Source of the DNA: Bacillaceae bacterium JMAK1 | GTDB taxonomy: Bacteria; Bacillota; Bacilli; Bacillales; Marinococcaceae | Direction of reading: 5' to 3' | Length of the DNA stretch: 64,000 nucleotides | Assembly: GCA_012970285.1 (NCBI GenBank) | Contig: JIBW01000002.1 | Coordinates: 682,001 to 746,000 of the forward strand | Shown: positions 1 to 9,550 of the stretch, one piece after another | Layout of the letters: each line of letters opens with the position of its first letter | How positions within the stretch are numbered: the first letter of the stretch is position 1 | Translations under genes and position numbers: made by a program | The notes under the pieces: generated by a model | The model's database searches: none | What the model was told of the DNA's origin: nothing | What the model saw: only the letters and a program-made list of their open reading frames with translations

Positions 1-396
1 CATGAACACTTGGTCATGACCGACATAAGATTCAGGCAATGGAATGTATTCTTCAATATTCTCAACAGCAGTAATCGGTTGTCCAGCCGTAACTTTACCG
101 ATCATCGGTACGTAAGAAGTTGGTGCGGGTACTTCACCTTGCGTATAAGAAGAGTGCGCTGCATTCGTTTCATTTTGTGGATCAAGGTGCAACACTTCAA
201 TTGCTCTCGGTTTTGTAGGATCGCGTCTAATAAAGCCTTTTTTCTCTAAGCGAGCGAGATGTCCGTGGACGGTCGAGCTCGAGGCAAGTCCAACGGCTTC
301 CCCAATTTCTCGAACTGATGGGGGATACCCTTTCGCTTTAACATTGGATTTAATGTACGTAAGAATCTTCTCCTGGCGTGGAGACAATTTTGACAC
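1..396 (-). CDS. lexA: LexA repressor, N-terminal part (runs off the window)
   Basis: SOS-response repressor. The visible 132 codons hold the winged-helix DNA-binding domain with the Gram-positive LexA signature ([16 protein letters not shown], then [13 protein letters not shown] and [11 protein letters not shown]). The start of the catalytic half follows, [20 protein letters not shown], which lies just after the usual autocleavage region. The catalytic Ser/Lys are beyond the window edge. I chose GTG at 396 because it gives MSKLSPRQ, like other Bacillus LexA N-termini, and has GAGGTG about 8 bases upstream. It is divergent from the SOS peptide at 552, with three LexA boxes between them, so it is probably autoregulated. 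Confidence 0.97.
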   Translation of the reverse strand, partial: MSKLSPRQEKILTYIKSNVKAKGYPPSVREIGEAVGLASSSTVHGHLARLEKKGFIRRDPTKPRAIEVLHLDPQNETNAAHSSYTQGEVPAPTSYVPMIGKVTAGQPITAVENIEEYIPLPESYVGHDQVFM

Positions 397-447
397 CGTC
401 GTTCACCTCACAATTTCTAAATTTTTACTATATCGAATATAGCATAC

Positions 448-461
448 AAAACATGTGTTTG
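448..461. promoter_or_regulatory. LexA (SOS) box 1
   Basis: AAAAC-ATGT-GTTTG matches the Bacillus SOS box CGAAC-N4-GTTYG with one mismatch. It is the box closest to lexA and probably mediates lexA autoregulation. Confidence 0.7.
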
Positions 462-485
462 CAAACATCCGTTCTATTTTTTCAC

Positions 486-515
486 TTGACACGAACGTTC
501 GTTCTTAGTTATAGT
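486..515 (+). promoter_or_regulatory. Sigma-A promoter of the SOS peptide
   Basis: TTGACA at 486-491 and TATAGT at 510-515 are separated by 18 bases. A LexA box lies inside the spacer. Confidence 0.75.
492..505. promoter_or_regulatory. LexA (SOS) box 2
   Basis: CGAAC-GTTC-GTTCT fits the CGAAC-N4-GTTYG consensus with one mismatch. It fills the spacer of the rightward promoter at 486-515, a typical repressor position. Confidence 0.85.
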
Positions 516-522
516 CAATATA

Positions 523-536
523 CGAACAAACGTTTT
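523..536. promoter_or_regulatory. LexA (SOS) box 3
   Basis: CGAAC-AAAC-GTTTT lies just downstream of the -10 of the SOS peptide promoter and upstream of its ribosome binding site. With box 2 it brackets the transcription start. Confidence 0.8.
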
Positions 537-551
537 GGGGAGATGAGAATT

Positions 552-665
552 GTGAAGAGAATGCATAGCTTTATAAGAAGAACATCGATTGAAGAGTGGG
601 TTATTTTACTATTATTCTTTGTTGCTGTAATCGCAATGTTAACGGTTGCGAACGTAGGTTTCTAA
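552..665 (+). CDS. SOS-inducible small membrane peptide in the yneA position
   Basis: Encodes 37 residues: a short basic N-terminus (KRMHSFIRR), TSIEEW, and one hydrophobic segment of about 17 residues ending in NVGF. Position (divergent from lexA) and LexA boxes match yneA, the SOS inhibitor of cell division. However, YneA proteins are about 100 residues with a LysM domain, and nothing LysM-like follows the stop in any frame. The GTG start was chosen because GGGGAG at 537-542 sits 9 bases upstream; the ATG at 543 abuts that SD. It could be a minimal division inhibitor, functionally like staphylococcal SosA, or the stub of a decayed yneA. The function is inferred from context only. Confidence 0.7.
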   Translation: MKRMHSFIRRTSIEEWVILLLFFVAVIAMLTVANVGF

Positions 666-879
666 TATGAAATTTAATGATTATTTTGGTTTACATCTGA
701 ATATTCATAATTATAGGTTTATCATTGGATTTGTAAGGGAATATGTTCTGTAGATCTGTGTGAGTAGTACGTAGAATTGATATAGGTCTATGTTAAGCAA
801 TTCTGCTGTTGCCTTGAGCAAGCGCATACAATCGTGTACGCTTAAGTAGTACGATCTCTTGATAAGGGAGGGATTCACG
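666..879. other. Intergenic gap between the SOS peptide and ynzC
   Basis: There is no LysM or yneB (recombinase) remnant here, although both occupy this place in B. subtilis. The only structure seen is a 10-bp stem with one mismatch (AAGCGCATAC at 820-829, GTGTACGCTT at 834-843, loop AATC). It has no T-run, so it is not an obvious terminator. Confidence 0.4.
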
Positions 880-1110
880 TTGAAGTCACAAGAGAGAATT
901 GATCGAATGAATGAACTTGCAAAGCGCTCAAGAACGATTGGCCTGTCGAGTAGAGAAATCGAAGAGCAGCAATCATTACGAGTGGAGTATTTCGACAATT
1001 TACGAAATACATTCCGCAATCAATTACAATCGGTCACACTCGTAAATGAAGACGGACAAGATGTAACTCCCAGAGAAGTCGATTGCATAAGTCCTAAGCG
1101 TTCGTATTAA
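880..1110 (+). CDS. ynzC: DUF896 protein YnzC
   Basis: Small cytoplasmic protein of 76 residues. Family features are the RIDRMNELAKRSR helix, the EEQQSLRVEYFDNLRNTFRNQL helix pair and the NEDGQDVTP tail, as in B. subtilis YnzC (about 77 residues, solved as a helical hairpin). In B. subtilis it is linked to lexA and the SOS region; its molecular role is not established. The TTG start was chosen because AGGGAGG at 865-871 lies 8 bases upstream. An in-frame TTG at 859 has no SD. Confidence 0.9.
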   Translation: MKSQERIDRMNELAKRSRTIGLSSREIEEQQSLRVEYFDNLRNTFRNQLQSVTLVNEDGQDVTPREVDCISPKRSY

Positions 1111-1130
1111 TGCAGGAATGGCACCGCTTG

Positions 1131-1156
1131 CCTGGACGTACCTTTCCAGGTTTTTT
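1131..1156 (+). terminator. Rho-independent terminator after ynzC
   Basis: CCTGGA (1131-1136) pairs with TCCAGG (1145-1150), followed by six T. Confidence 0.85.
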
Positions 1157-1278
1157 ATTCACCTAAGAATCGAACGTATATTCCCGTCATCTGTTCGTCA
1201 TTAAGGTTGTTTTGCCTCGTGAAACCGTTTATCATAAAGGTGTAAACTATTTAGGTTGAATTGAGAGGATGAATCACC

Positions 1279-3261
1279 TTGAACAGAGTGGAAGAGAAAG
1301 CGATCAATACGATCCGTACGCTATCAATTGATAGCATTAATCGTGCGAATTCTGGACATCCAGGATTGCCGATGGGAGCGGCGCCTATGGCGTTTGCTTT
1401 ATGGACAAGACACCTTAATCACAATCCGAAGCAACCGGATTGGTGGAACCGTGACCGTTTCGTGTTGTCAGCAGGACATGGTTCGATGCTTCTATATAGT
1501 TTATTGCATTTAAGTGGCTATGAGCTTTCCATGGAAGAATTGAAGAACTTCCGCCAATGGGGAAGTAAAACCCCAGGGCACCCAGAATTCGGTCATACGC
1601 CTGGAGTCGATGCAACAACTGGACCACTCGGTCAAGGCCTCGCGATGAGTGTCGGTATGGCAATGGCTGAGACGCATTTAGCAAGCACATATAACAATGC
1701 AGATCATACGCTTTTTGATCATTATACGTATGCGCTTTGTGGCGACGGTGACGTTATGGAAGGTGTTGCTTCTGAATCCGCATCACTTGCTGGTCATTTA
1801 GGATTAGGCAAGTTAATCGTGATGTATGATTCGAACGACATTTCATTAGACGGTGATTTGAACCGTTCATTCTCAGAAGACGTATTAAAGCGTTATGACG
1901 CATATGGTTGGCATACGATTCTCGTTGAAGACGGGAACGATGTGGATGCGATTGATGCTGCCATTCAAGCGGCGAAAGAAGATTCTCGTCCGAGTATGAT
2001 CGAGATTAAGACGGTTATTGGTTTTGGTTCTCCGAACCGTGCAGGTACGAACGAAGCACACGGTAAGCCAATGGGTGCGGACGAATCAACACTTATTAAA
2101 GAAAGCTACAAGTGGGATCATGAAGAATTCCACGTACCAGACGATGTACGTAGTTTCTTTAGCGACAAAGAAGAAGCAGGAGCCGCTACTCATAAAGCGT
2201 GGCAAGACGTATTCGCTTCTTATGAAAGCGCTCATCCTGAACTTGCGGCGGAATTAACGCGTGCGTTTGATCGTGAGTGGAATGTTGCTGATCTTCAAAA
2301 GCTTCCGAAATACACAGTTGGAGAAGATAAGCTTGCGACTCGTAAAGCATCAGGTGACGTGATTCAAGCACTTTCTGAAGAAGTGAACGGGTTCTTCGGT
2401 GGTTCTGCAGACCTTGCTTCTTCAAATAACACATTGATGAACGCTCATGAAGACTTTACGAAGGAAAATCGTTCTGGTCGTAACGTCTGGTTCGGTGTTC
2501 GTGAATTCGCGACCGCTGCAGCGGTAAACGGAATTATGCTTCACGGTGGTTTACATGCATACGGAGCGACGTTCCTCGTTTTCTCTGATTACATGAGACC
2601 AGCAATTCGTTTGTCAGCACTTATGAACGTACCGGCAACGTACGTCTTTACGCATGACAGCATTGCAGTTGGTGAAGACGGTCCAACGCACGAACCGGTT
2701 GAACAAACAGGTTCACTTCGCATGATCCCGAACTTGGCGGTTATCCGTCCGGCGGATGCGAATGAAACGACAGCTGCTTGGAAGTTGGCGCTTGAAGCGA
2801 AAGACCATCCAACAGCACTCATTCTCACCCGTCAAGGATTGCCAACAATGATCGATGCGGACGCAGCTTACGAGCAAGTGAAAAAGGGAGCGTACGTCCT
2901 AAGTGATAGTGGTTCACCTGACGTTACGCTACTTGCGACAGGTTCTGAAGTGTCACTCGCACTTGATTCGAAGAAAGCACTTCATGAAAAGGGCATCGAA
3001 GCTCGTGTCGTAAGCATGCCGAGTCAAGAATGGTTTGAAAAGCAATCAGCATCTTATAAAGAAGAAGTTTTGCCATCAGACGTTCCTGTCGTTTCGATTG
3101 AAGCGGGCACAACGTTTGGTTGGGAGCGTTACACAGGCCGCACTGGCTCATCCATTGGAATTGATACGTTTGGTGCGTCTGCACCTGGAGATCTCGTGAT
3201 GGAGAAATTCGGCTTTAACGTCGACAATGTCGTGAGCACTGTTACAAACGTTCTAAAATAA
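1279..3261 (+). CDS. tkt: Transketolase
   Basis: Thiamine-diphosphate enzyme of the non-oxidative pentose phosphate pathway, moving two-carbon units between sugar phosphates. The length of 660 residues is normal. Visible motifs are SGHPGLPMG near residue 26, the ThDP/Mg motif GDGDVMEG near 155, [15 protein letters not shown] of the pyrimidine-binding domain near 460, and TRQGLP. The TTG start has GAGAGG 11 bases upstream. It is monocistronic between two terminators. Its place after ynzC matches B. subtilis. Confidence 0.98.
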   Translation: MNRVEEKAINTIRTLSIDSINRANSGHPGLPMGAAPMAFALWTRHLNHNPKQPDWWNRDRFVLSAGHGSMLLYSLLHLSGYELSMEELKNFRQWGSKTPGHPEFGHTPGVDATTGPLGQGLAMSVGMAMAETHLASTYNNADHTLFDHYTYALCGDGDVMEGVASESASLAGHLGLGKLIVMYDSNDISLDGDLNRSFSEDVLKRYDAYGWHTILVEDGNDVDAIDAAIQAAKEDSRPSMIEIKTVIGFGSPNRAGTNEAHGKPMGADESTLIKESYKWDHEEFHVPDDVRSFFSDKEEAGAATHKAWQDVFASYESAHPELAAELTRAFDREWNVADLQKLPKYTVGEDKLATRKASGDVIQALSEEVNGFFGGSADLASSNNTLMNAHEDFTKENRSGRNVWFGVREFATAAAVNGIMLHGGLHAYGATFLVFSDYMRPAIRLSALMNVPATYVFTHDSIAVGEDGPTHEPVEQTGSLRMIPNLAVIRPADANETTAAWKLALEAKDHPTALILTRQGLPTMIDADAAYEQVKKGAYVLSDSGSPDVTLLATGSEVSLALDSKKALHEKGIEARVVSMPSQEWFEKQSASYKEEVLPSDVPVVSIEAGTTFGWERYTGRTGSSIGIDTFGASAPGDLVMEKFGFNVDNVVSTVTNVLK

Positions 3262-3269
3262 CAAAGCGA

Positions 3270-3304
3270 AGAGCAGAGGCTACGTAAAGTCTCTGCTCTT
3301 TGTT
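3270..3304 (+). terminator. Terminator after tkt
   Basis: AGAGCAGAG (3270-3278) pairs with CTCTGCTCT (3291-3299), followed by TTGTTTT. Confidence 0.85.
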
Positions 3305-3437
3305 TTCGGATAGGACCGTTATTATTACAAATAATCGAACGATCTGACGACATTAGAAGGAAAGACTTGCATAGAACGACACGTTTTTTACCTTTTGTTT
3401 GGTATGATATGGGAAACAAGAAGGAGGCGGTCTCAGT

Positions 3438-3857
3438 ATGCATCGTTATGACATTTACTTATTAAAAACAGAATATGCGAACTCTTTTGTACGTGCAGAA
3501 GACAAGCTATTTCGTCTTTTTAAAGAATACGAGACGGTAAAACCGTTGTATGAGATCGTCAAAAAACAAATTGATTACATTTGTCGACCGTTATCGATGG
3601 ACGAGATAACGGAACAGTTACCTTTTCATAAAAAGAAAATTGCCGGTGGCAAAGTGATTTTCATTGAACACAATCAAGAAATGAAAATGTCGATTAGTGA
3701 GCAGCGCATTCAGCTTTGGAGCGAAGAAGGGCTTGATGATGAATGGCCGTGGTTTGATACGTTGCAATCACTTGATCCGTACTTCTTTGCCTGTGACGTA
3801 CAGCGGGAAAAGTACGGCTGGTTAAAGCCGGTTAAATTCAAATCCCTCTTAATCTGA
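3438..3857 (+). CDS. sirA: Sporulation inhibitor of replication SirA
   Basis: In B. subtilis SirA (YneE) is made under Spo0A control and binds DnaA domain I to stop new replication rounds in cells entering sporulation. This 139-residue protein has the family shape: N-terminal YDIYLLKTEYANSFV, central KQIDYICRPL, and C-terminal DPYFFACDVQREKYGWLKPVKF, where the FACD...YGWL...PVK block is the best-kept part. AAGGAGG precedes the ATG by about 10 bases. Synteny between tkt and yneF supports the call. Sequence divergence in this family is high. Confidence 0.85.
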   Translation: MHRYDIYLLKTEYANSFVRAEDKLFRLFKEYETVKPLYEIVKKQIDYICRPLSMDEITEQLPFHKKKIAGGKVIFIEHNQEMKMSISEQRIQLWSEEGLDDEWPWFDTLQSLDPYFFACDVQREKYGWLKPVKFKSLLI

Positions 3858-3969
3858 GCGTTCTAGACTTTTCATAAGTAGTAACTTACGGTATAATGAT
3901 AGTGTTTGTGTAGGACAAACCTATGTTTTTTTAGATACTGCTTATGGAAAAGGGTAAGGAGGAAATGTT

Positions 3970-4203
3970 TTGAGCACTATTTGGGTCGTGTTAATTGCGC
4001 TTGCTGCTCTATTAGGTGGGGTTGCATTAGGCTTTTTCATCGCACGTAAAACGATGATGAATTACATGAAGAAGAATCCACCGATCAATGAACAAATGCT
4101 ACGCGTCATGATGATGCAAATGGGACAGAACCCATCGCAAAAGAAAATTAATCAAATGATGAAAGCAATGCAAAAGCAGCAAGACGTTAGCAATAAAAAG
4201 TAA
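3970..4203 (+). CDS. yneF: UPF0154 membrane protein YneF
   Basis: Encodes 77 residues with one N-terminal transmembrane helix ([21 protein letters not shown]), then a basic, Met-rich cytoplasmic tail with [33 protein letters not shown], the UPF0154 signature. The function is unknown. The TTG start follows a perfect AAGGAGG (3955-3962). It has its own terminator. Confidence 0.93.
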   Translation: MSTIWVVLIALAALLGGVALGFFIARKTMMNYMKKNPPINEQMLRVMMMQMGQNPSQKKINQMMKAMQKQQDVSNKK

Positions 4204-4207
4204 CAAC

Positions 4208-4234
4208 AAACACCTCCAACACTCGAGGTGTTTT
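4208..4234 (+). terminator. Terminator after yneF
   Basis: AAACACCTC (4208-4216) pairs with GAGGTGTTT (4225-4233) and runs into T residues. Confidence 0.8.
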
Positions 4235-4320
4235 ATCATTTCTCTGCGAATTTTGCATGATTAGAGAGAATCAGTGTATGATAGGTGCATAAGGGTACAT
4301 AGTGGAAGGAGAGCAAAGTC

Positions 4321-4839
4321 ATGACAGAATCGACGCTGTTGCTCTTAACGACAATTATGGCAGTTCTTATGAGTTCAGCCGTCATTATGATTCGTCTGAA
4401 AGCAATTAAAAGACCTGCTTCTGTAAAGAAGATTATCATCCCGCCAATCATGATGAGCACAGGCTTTCTCATGTTCGTCTATGAGCCGGCGCGTCTTGAA
4501 ACGTTACAAATCTTCGCACCGTTAATTACCGGTGTGATTTGTTCATATTTTCTTATTCGAACGTCGAATTTTCACATTCGTGAAGGTGAGATTTATATGG
4601 AACGTTCGAAGATGTTTATCTACTTACTTGTCGGTTTATTAATTGCTAGAGTAATCGTGAAGTTGATCCTCGGCGAACAAGTTGTCTTGCCGCAATTAGC
4701 AGGAATGTTCTTCTTACTTGCTTTTGGAATGATTTTACCGTGGCGAATCGCAATGCTCTATTCGTTTAAGAAGATTCACCGGAAAGCAACACGTGACGGC
4801 ACACTTTGGAATTTGTCGATGAAAGGCGAACGCACATAA
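4321..4839 (+). CDS. ccdC: CcdC-like membrane protein (YneJ family)
   Basis: 172 residues with four to five transmembrane helices and a basic C-terminal tail. It resembles CcdC/YneJ (DUF1453), which in B. subtilis follows ccdA and yneI and is dispensable for cytochrome c maturation. Motifs: RLKAIKRPASVKKIIIPPIMMSTGF, PRLETL-type loop (PARLETLQIFAP), and REGEIYMERSKMFI. Here ccdA and yneI are absent, so the name reflects family membership, not a shown role in thiol transfer. GGAAGGAG lies upstream. Confidence 0.8.
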   Translation: MTESTLLLLTTIMAVLMSSAVIMIRLKAIKRPASVKKIIIPPIMMSTGFLMFVYEPARLETLQIFAPLITGVICSYFLIRTSNFHIREGEIYMERSKMFIYLLVGLLIARVIVKLILGEQVVLPQLAGMFFLLAFGMILPWRIAMLYSFKKIHRKATRDGTLWNLSMKGERT

Positions 4840-4848
4840 TAAAAAAAA

Positions 4849-4873
4849 CTCACAGTTCTCTGTGAGTTTTTTT
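4849..4873. terminator. Bidirectional terminator between ccdC and yneK
   Basis: CTCACAG (4849-4855) and CTGTGAG (4860-4866) with A-run and T-run flanks serve both convergent genes. The stem lies directly before the yneK stop codon. Confidence 0.85.
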
Positions 4874-5301
4874 TAAGAAAGAAGATGTTCGTATTGTTCG
4901 TAGCTCATGTTCTTCTCATCAAGTTTCCTTCGTAGAAACTTATGATCCCGTTTAGGTGTTGCTAAAATGTATCCGCGTATGAGCAAGTCTTCTGATATGC
5001 TATTTGCTTTCTGTTCTAGCGCAAGTTCGCCGATTTTCCCTGCAATCTTCTCACGTGCCACGTCTTTAAACAGGTCGGGAACAGGGGAGATTAATTCTTC
5101 GAGCAAATCGCTCTGTTGCTTCGTCCAAAGGTGCCTCGTTCTCTCAAGATAATAATCTTGCCAATCAAGAACCGAGTTGCCGTCTTCTTTCGGAAGACGC
5201 TTCAAAAACTTTCGAAACATAAAAAACCCACCGATGAACATAAAAACGATCATAAAGACGCCCCAAAAAACGATAAACCACATAAATAGATTTTCTAACA
5301 C
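4873..5301 (-). CDS. yneK: DUF2621 membrane protein YneK
   Basis: 142 residues with one N-terminal transmembrane helix (MWFIVFWGVFMIVFMFIGGFF), then RKFLKRLPKEDGNS.LDWQDYYLERTRHLW, ELISPVPDLFKDVAREKIAGKIGELAL and IRGYILATPKRDHKFL, the conserved blocks of this family. The function is unknown. GTG at 5301 was chosen because it gives MLENLFMWF, like relatives, and has GAGGTG six bases upstream. An in-frame ATG at 5337 would add 12 residues. Confidence 0.85.
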   Translation of the reverse strand: MLENLFMWFIVFWGVFMIVFMFIGGFFMFRKFLKRLPKEDGNSVLDWQDYYLERTRHLWTKQQSDLLEELISPVPDLFKDVAREKIAGKIGELALEQKANSISEDLLIRGYILATPKRDHKFLRRKLDEKNMSYEQYEHLLS

Positions 5302-5388
5302 GTCGTTCACCTCAGTCGTATAATCAATTCTTATCATAGCATATAAGAAAAAAGTTGAACAAGGGATGACGATTTTTGCACTTTTAGT

Positions 5389-5418
5389 TTCGACAAATTA
5401 GCGAACGTAATATATGAT
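5389..5418 (+). promoter_or_regulatory. Possible acnA promoter
   Basis: TTCGAC (5389-5394) and TATGAT (5413-5418) with an 18-base spacer, 22 bases before the acnA start codon. The -35 is weak. I did not recognise CcpC or CodY operators. Confidence 0.45.
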
Positions 5419-5439
5419 AGAAGTAAAGGGAGGGATTTG

Positions 5440-8163
5440 ATGAGTAAAACAAACGATCTCTATCAAGCCAAACAAACATTCGACGTTAATGGTAAATCAT
5501 ACGTTTATTATGATTTAAAATCACTAAACAACGTCGCAGACGTATCGAAACTTCCATATTCTATTAAAGTATTATTGGAATCTTTATTAAGACAGCAAGA
5601 CGGGAAAGTAATTAAATCCGAGCACGTAGAAAGCCTTGCGAAGTGGGGCAAAAAAGACGGTGGCAGTGAAGATGTGCCATTTAAACCTTCACGTGTTATT
5701 TTACAAGACTTTACAGGTGTTCCAGCAGTCGTAGACTTAGCTTCACTACGTAAAGCGATTGCAGACTTCGGTGGCGATCCTGAATCAATCGATCCAGCGA
5801 TTCCAGCGGACCTTGTTGTTGACCACTCTGTACAAGTTGATAAGTTCGGTACAAGTGATTCACTTATGAAGAACATGAACCTTGAGTTCGAACGTAACGA
5901 AGAGCGTTACAAATTGTTAAGCTGGGCGACAAAAGCATTTGAAAACTACAGTGCCGTTCCACCAGCAACAGGAATCGTTCACCAAGTGAACTTAGAGTAC
6001 TTAGCGAATGTCGTTCACGTGAACGAAAATGCTGAAGGTGAAAGTGTTGCTTTCCCTGATACACTCGTCGGTACTGACTCTCATACGACGATGATCAACG
6101 GTATTGGCGTTCTTGGTTGGGGCGTTGGTGGTATCGAAGCGGAAGCAGGAATGCTTCAACAACCTTCATACTTCCCAGCACCAGAAGTTGTCGGTGTACG
6201 TCTTGAAGGAAGCCTTCCAGATGGCGCAACAGCAACTGACTTAGCACTTAAAGTGACACAACTTCTTCGTTCGAAGAACGTTGTTGGTAAGTTCGTTGAG
6301 TTCTTCGGACCAGGACTTTCAGGCATGTCACTTGCTGACCGTGCGACAATCTCAAACATGGCACCTGAATACGGTGCAACATGTGGTTTCTTCCCAGTTG
6401 ACGAAGAAGCGCTTAACTACATGCGCCTAACAGGTCGTTCTGAAGAACAAATCGCTGTTGTTGAAGCTTACACGAAAGCAAACGGCATGTACTTCACTCC
6501 AGACGCTGAGGAGCCGACATACACGCAAGTTGTCAAACTTGACATGAGCACAATTGAGCCTTCATTAGCAGGTCCAAAACGTCCACAAGACATGATTGAA
6601 CTTGATAACATGAAGTCTGCATTCGAAAAAGCGGTTACTGCTCCAGCGGGCAACCACGGTTTCGGTCTTGAAAGCTCTGAGCTTGATCGTTCAGTAGAAG
6701 TTGCGCATCCAAACGGTAAGAAGTCTGACCTTGCAACGGGTGCCGTGACGATTGCAGCGATTACGAGCTGTACGAACACGTCTAACCCATCTGTAATGAT
6801 CGGTGCTGGACTTGTTGCGAAGAAAGCGGTAGAAAAAGGTCTTGACGTGCCTGAGTACGTGAAAACTTCACTCGCACCAGGATCTAAAGTTGTTACGCGT
6901 TACCTAGAGGATTCAGGTCTTATGCCTTTCCTCGACAAACTCGGATTCAACCTCGTTGGGTACGGTTGTACGACGTGTATCGGTAACAGTGGTCCACTAC
7001 CAGAAGAAATTGAGCAAGCAATTGCAGATAACGATTTACTCGTTTCTTCAGTTCTTTCAGGTAACCGTAACTTTGAAGGACGTATTCACCCACTCGTACG
7101 CGCTAACTACTTGGCTTCACCGCCACTCGTTGTAGCTTACGCACTTGCAGGTAATGTGAACTTTGACCTTCGTAAAGATTCATTCGGAAAAGACAGCGAC
7201 GGAAACGACGTCTATTTCAGCGACCTATGGCCAACATCTGCTGAAATCGAGCAGTTCATCCGTGAGAATGTTTCTCCACAACTGTTTAAAGATGAGTATG
7301 AGAACGTGTTCGACAACAACGAACGTTGGAACGCATTACAGTCAAAAGACAATGCGAACCTTTACAACTGGGATGATGAGTCAACGTACATTCAGAACCC
7401 ACCGTTCTTTGAGAACATGTCTGAAGAGCCACAAGACATTAAGCCACTTACAGAGCTACGTGCGATCGGTAAGTTCGGCGATTCTGTTACGACAGACCAC
7501 ATTTCTCCAGCAGGTTCAATTGCGAAGAACAGCCCTGCCGGCGAATATTTGATGGAAAAAGGTCTTAAGCCTTCTGAATTCAACTCTTACGGTTCACGCC
7601 GTGGTAACCATGAAGTCATGATGCGTGGTACATTTGCCAACATCCGCATCAAGAACCAATTGGCACCAGGCACTGAGGGTGGCTATACGACGTATTGGCC
7701 AACTGGTGACGTAATGGCGATCTATGACGCTGCGATGAAGTACAAAGCAGATGACACTGGACTTGTCGTTATGGCTGGTGAAGATTACGGAATGGGAAGT
7801 TCACGTGACTGGGCAGCGAAAGGTACAAACCTTCTTGGCATCAAGATGGTTATCGCACAAAGCTTTGAGCGTATCCACCGTAGTAACCTTGCCCTTATGG
7901 GTGTACTACCACTTCAATTCAAAAAAGGCGAAGGTGCAGACTCTCTCGGCCTAACAGGTAAAGAGACGTTCAGCATCAACATTACAAACGACGTAACACC
8001 ACGTGATACGATCGCTGTAACAGCCACTGATGAAGCTGGTAAAACAACAACATTCGAAGCGCTCGTTCGCTTTGACTCTGAAATCGAAATCGACTACTAC
8101 CGCCACGGTGGAATTCTACCGATGGTACTACGTAGCAAGCTAAAAGAAGCAGCGAAGAAATAA
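5440..8163 (+). CDS. acnA: Aconitate hydratase (aconitase A)
   Basis: TCA-cycle enzyme interconverting citrate and isocitrate through a [4Fe-4S] cluster; in Bacillus (citB) the apo form also binds RNA. Length is 907 residues, normal for bacterial AcnA. The three cluster cysteines are visible: Cys444 in SCTNTSNP, and Cys510 and Cys513 in [24 protein letters not shown] and the C-terminal [16 protein letters not shown] are active-site segments. ATG at 5440 follows AAAGGGAGGG; a TTG one codon upstream is a poorer start. Codon use is strongly biased, as expected for a highly expressed gene. Confidence 0.98.
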   Translation: MSKTNDLYQAKQTFDVNGKSYVYYDLKSLNNVADVSKLPYSIKVLLESLLRQQDGKVIKSEHVESLAKWGKKDGGSEDVPFKPSRVILQDFTGVPAVVDLASLRKAIADFGGDPESIDPAIPADLVVDHSVQVDKFGTSDSLMKNMNLEFERNEERYKLLSWATKAFENYSAVPPATGIVHQVNLEYLANVVHVNENAEGESVAFPDTLVGTDSHTTMINGIGVLGWGVGGIEAEAGMLQQPSYFPAPEVVGVRLEGSLPDGATATDLALKVTQLLRSKNVVGKFVEFFGPGLSGMSLADRATISNMAPEYGATCGFFPVDEEALNYMRLTGRSEEQIAVVEAYTKANGMYFTPDAEEPTYTQVVKLDMSTIEPSLAGPKRPQDMIELDNMKSAFEKAVTAPAGNHGFGLESSELDRSVEVAHPNGKKSDLATGAVTIAAITSCTNTSNPSVMIGAGLVAKKAVEKGLDVPEYVKTSLAPGSKVVTRYLEDSGLMPFLDKLGFNLVGYGCTTCIGNSGPLPEEIEQAIADNDLLVSSVLSGNRNFEGRIHPLVRANYLASPPLVVAYALAGNVNFDLRKDSFGKDSDGNDVYFSDLWPTSAEIEQFIRENVSPQLFKDEYENVFDNNERWNALQSKDNANLYNWDDESTYIQNPPFFENMSEEPQDIKPLTELRAIGKFGDSVTTDHISPAGSIAKNSPAGEYLMEKGLKPSEFNSYGSRRGNHEVMMRGTFANIRIKNQLAPGTEGGYTTYWPTGDVMAIYDAAMKYKADDTGLVVMAGEDYGMGSSRDWAAKGTNLLGIKMVIAQSFERIHRSNLALMGVLPLQFKKGEGADSLGLTGKETFSINITNDVTPRDTIAVTATDEAGKTTTFEALVRFDSEIEIDYYRHGGILPMVLRSKLKEAAKK

Positions 8164-8179
8164 GCTTCTATAGCGTATA

Positions 8180-8205
8180 AAAGCACCCCTTTTGGGGTGC
8201 TTTTT
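8180..8205 (+). terminator. Terminator after acnA
   Basis: AAAGCACCCC (8180-8189) pairs with GGGGTGCTTT (8194-8203), loop TTTT, then T residues. Confidence 0.9.
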
Positions 8206-8235
8206 GTGTTTTGCGATGTTTAAACTAATCCGATT

Positions 8236-8400
8236 GTGATCAGCCGAAGAGAAAACCGTCTTGTTAGATGAGATTCTGCTCACAAAGTGTATGTGAGTAG
8301 AAAGGCAATGGAGGTGATCAGAAGAAGAATAAACACCCGCTCTGAGCCAGAATCTGTTCACAAACAGCAAGTTATGTGCGCAGCGCGAAAAGTAGAAAAG
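8236..8400. repeat. 165-bp intergenic repeat, copy 1
   Basis: Begins GTGATCAGCCGAAGA and is matched through most of its length by copy 2 at 8477-8644. It contains a hairpin, TTCTGCTCACA pairing with TGTGAGTAGAA (11 bp, one G-T wobble), and several variants of GTGANCAGAA on both strands. It carries no credible coding sequence. Confidence 0.8.
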
Positions 8401-8476
8401 AATCTGGAGCATATATAAGCCTAGCTCTATTCGTGTTGCATTGTAATTTCACTCTGCCATTGCTTATCCATACTAT

Positions 8477-8644
8477 GTGATCAGCCGAAGGAAAAACCGT
8501 CACGCTAAATGAGGTTCTGCTCACAAAATGAGCGGTATGTGAGTAGAAAGACAATGGATGTGATCAGAAGAAGACAAAATGCCCGCTGTGAGCCTTATAC
8601 TCCTCACAAACAGCAGATTATGTGCGTAGCACAAGGTAGAGAAG
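8477..8644. repeat. 165-bp intergenic repeat, copy 2
   Basis: Imperfect direct repeat of copy 1, offset 241 bp. The 11-bp hairpin arms are kept exactly while the loop differs in length and sequence, and GTGATCAGAAGAAG and the CTCACAAACAGCA stretch are also kept. Differences are mostly substitutions plus small indels in loops. Together with copy 1 it fills most of the 8206-8781 gene-free region. Confidence 0.8.
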
Positions 8645-8677
8645 AGTCAACGTGTAAACACCCCTGCTACAATACCG

Positions 8678-8695
8678 AATTTCACGCACCGTAAT
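8678..8695. repeat. 18-bp intergenic motif, copy 1
   Basis: AATTTCACGCACCGTAAT. Related copies, in the same orientation, are at 55465, 57033 and 57805. This one is 87 bases upstream of the first DUF421 gene. Confidence 0.6.
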
Positions 8696-8781
8696 AACTC
8701 CCATGCCCCAAACCCACCCAAACGCAGAATAATTCTCCTTCAATTGCGCACGTTAAAGTGGAAGTGTAAGGTGGGGTGCTG

Positions 8782-9504
8782 ATGGATCAACTTATGGAAT
8801 TGTGGGAAGGATCTTCGTCGTTACCGTTATACGGATTTGCGGTTCGGGCGTTGATCGTTTATGTGTATATCTTTACGATGATCAAATTGCTCGGTCAGCG
8901 GTCGATGGCGACGGTTGATCCGTTGGACTTTATATTTGGTGTTGTAATCGGGGATATTCTAGGGGAGCCACTTGCCACGGGCGACAGTGAACTTGGGGGT
9001 CCGTTTATAGCGGCTGCAACAATTGGTGCGTTGCACTGGTCACTTTCTTATATGGCGCTTAAACTCCCGAAGAAATCCCGCCGTTTTCTTGAAGATGAGC
9101 CGTACATTCTAGCGAGTGACGGTGTGTTTCATGAGAAGATCTTAAGAAAAGCGAACATGACGATTGAACAAGTACTTATGGAGCTTAGGCAAGCGAGTAG
9201 TTCGGATTTGAATGAGATTGACACAGTCGTGCTTGAGCAAAATGGGAAGGTTAGTGTTATTAAAAAAGCGCGTTTTGACCAGTTAACCCCGGATGATATG
9301 AACATCTCAACGAACGATAAAGGGTATGCATCGGTCATCATTTCGGATGGCACGCTTAAGAAAAAGAACCTTCCTGAGCATTTATCAGAAGAGAAGTTTT
9401 ATAAGCAATTGAAGAAAAGGGGCTATGATTCAAGCGACAACATTTTCTTATTAACGATCAATCGCAACGATGAATGGTACATTAGCCCAAAAGAAAATGC
9501 ATAA
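8782..9504 (+). CDS. DUF421 membrane protein (YetF/YrbG family), paralogue 1
   Basis: 240 residues: three N-terminal transmembrane helices followed by a cytoplasmic alpha/beta domain. Family features are MIKLLGQRSMATVDPLDF, FGVVIGDILGEPL, the FLEDEPYILASDG segment and LMELRQASSSDLNEIDTVVLEQNGKVSV. B. subtilis members include YetF and YrbG, some made in the forespore; the biochemical role is not established. ATG at 8782 has AAGGTGG 7 bases upstream; GTG at 8776 overlaps that SD. A second paralogue lies at 57101. Confidence 0.9.
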   Translation: MDQLMELWEGSSSLPLYGFAVRALIVYVYIFTMIKLLGQRSMATVDPLDFIFGVVIGDILGEPLATGDSELGGPFIAAATIGALHWSLSYMALKLPKKSRRFLEDEPYILASDGVFHEKILRKANMTIEQVLMELRQASSSDLNEIDTVVLEQNGKVSVIKKARFDQLTPDDMNISTNDKGYASVIISDGTLKKKNLPEHLSEEKFYKQLKKRGYDSSDNIFLLTINRNDEWYISPKENA

Positions 9505-9550
9505 AATCGCCCGCTTCTACCCATAATGTGGAAAAGGAGATGATTTGTGT

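Noticed and set aside
378-551. Longer version of the SOS peptide starting at 378
   Set aside because: It would begin inside lexA and run through the promoter and all LexA boxes.
4321-4839. A full ccd cytochrome maturation locus
   Set aside because: Only the ccdC-like gene is present; ccdA and yneI are missing from the expected place.
5508-7954. Several ORFs in other frames inside acnA
   Set aside because: Aconitase is complete and highly conserved across the whole stretch; the others lack SDs and family features.
8236-8644. Repeats considered as a CRISPR array
   Set aside because: Only two long, imperfect copies offset by 241 bp; no short identical repeats with spacers and no cas genes.
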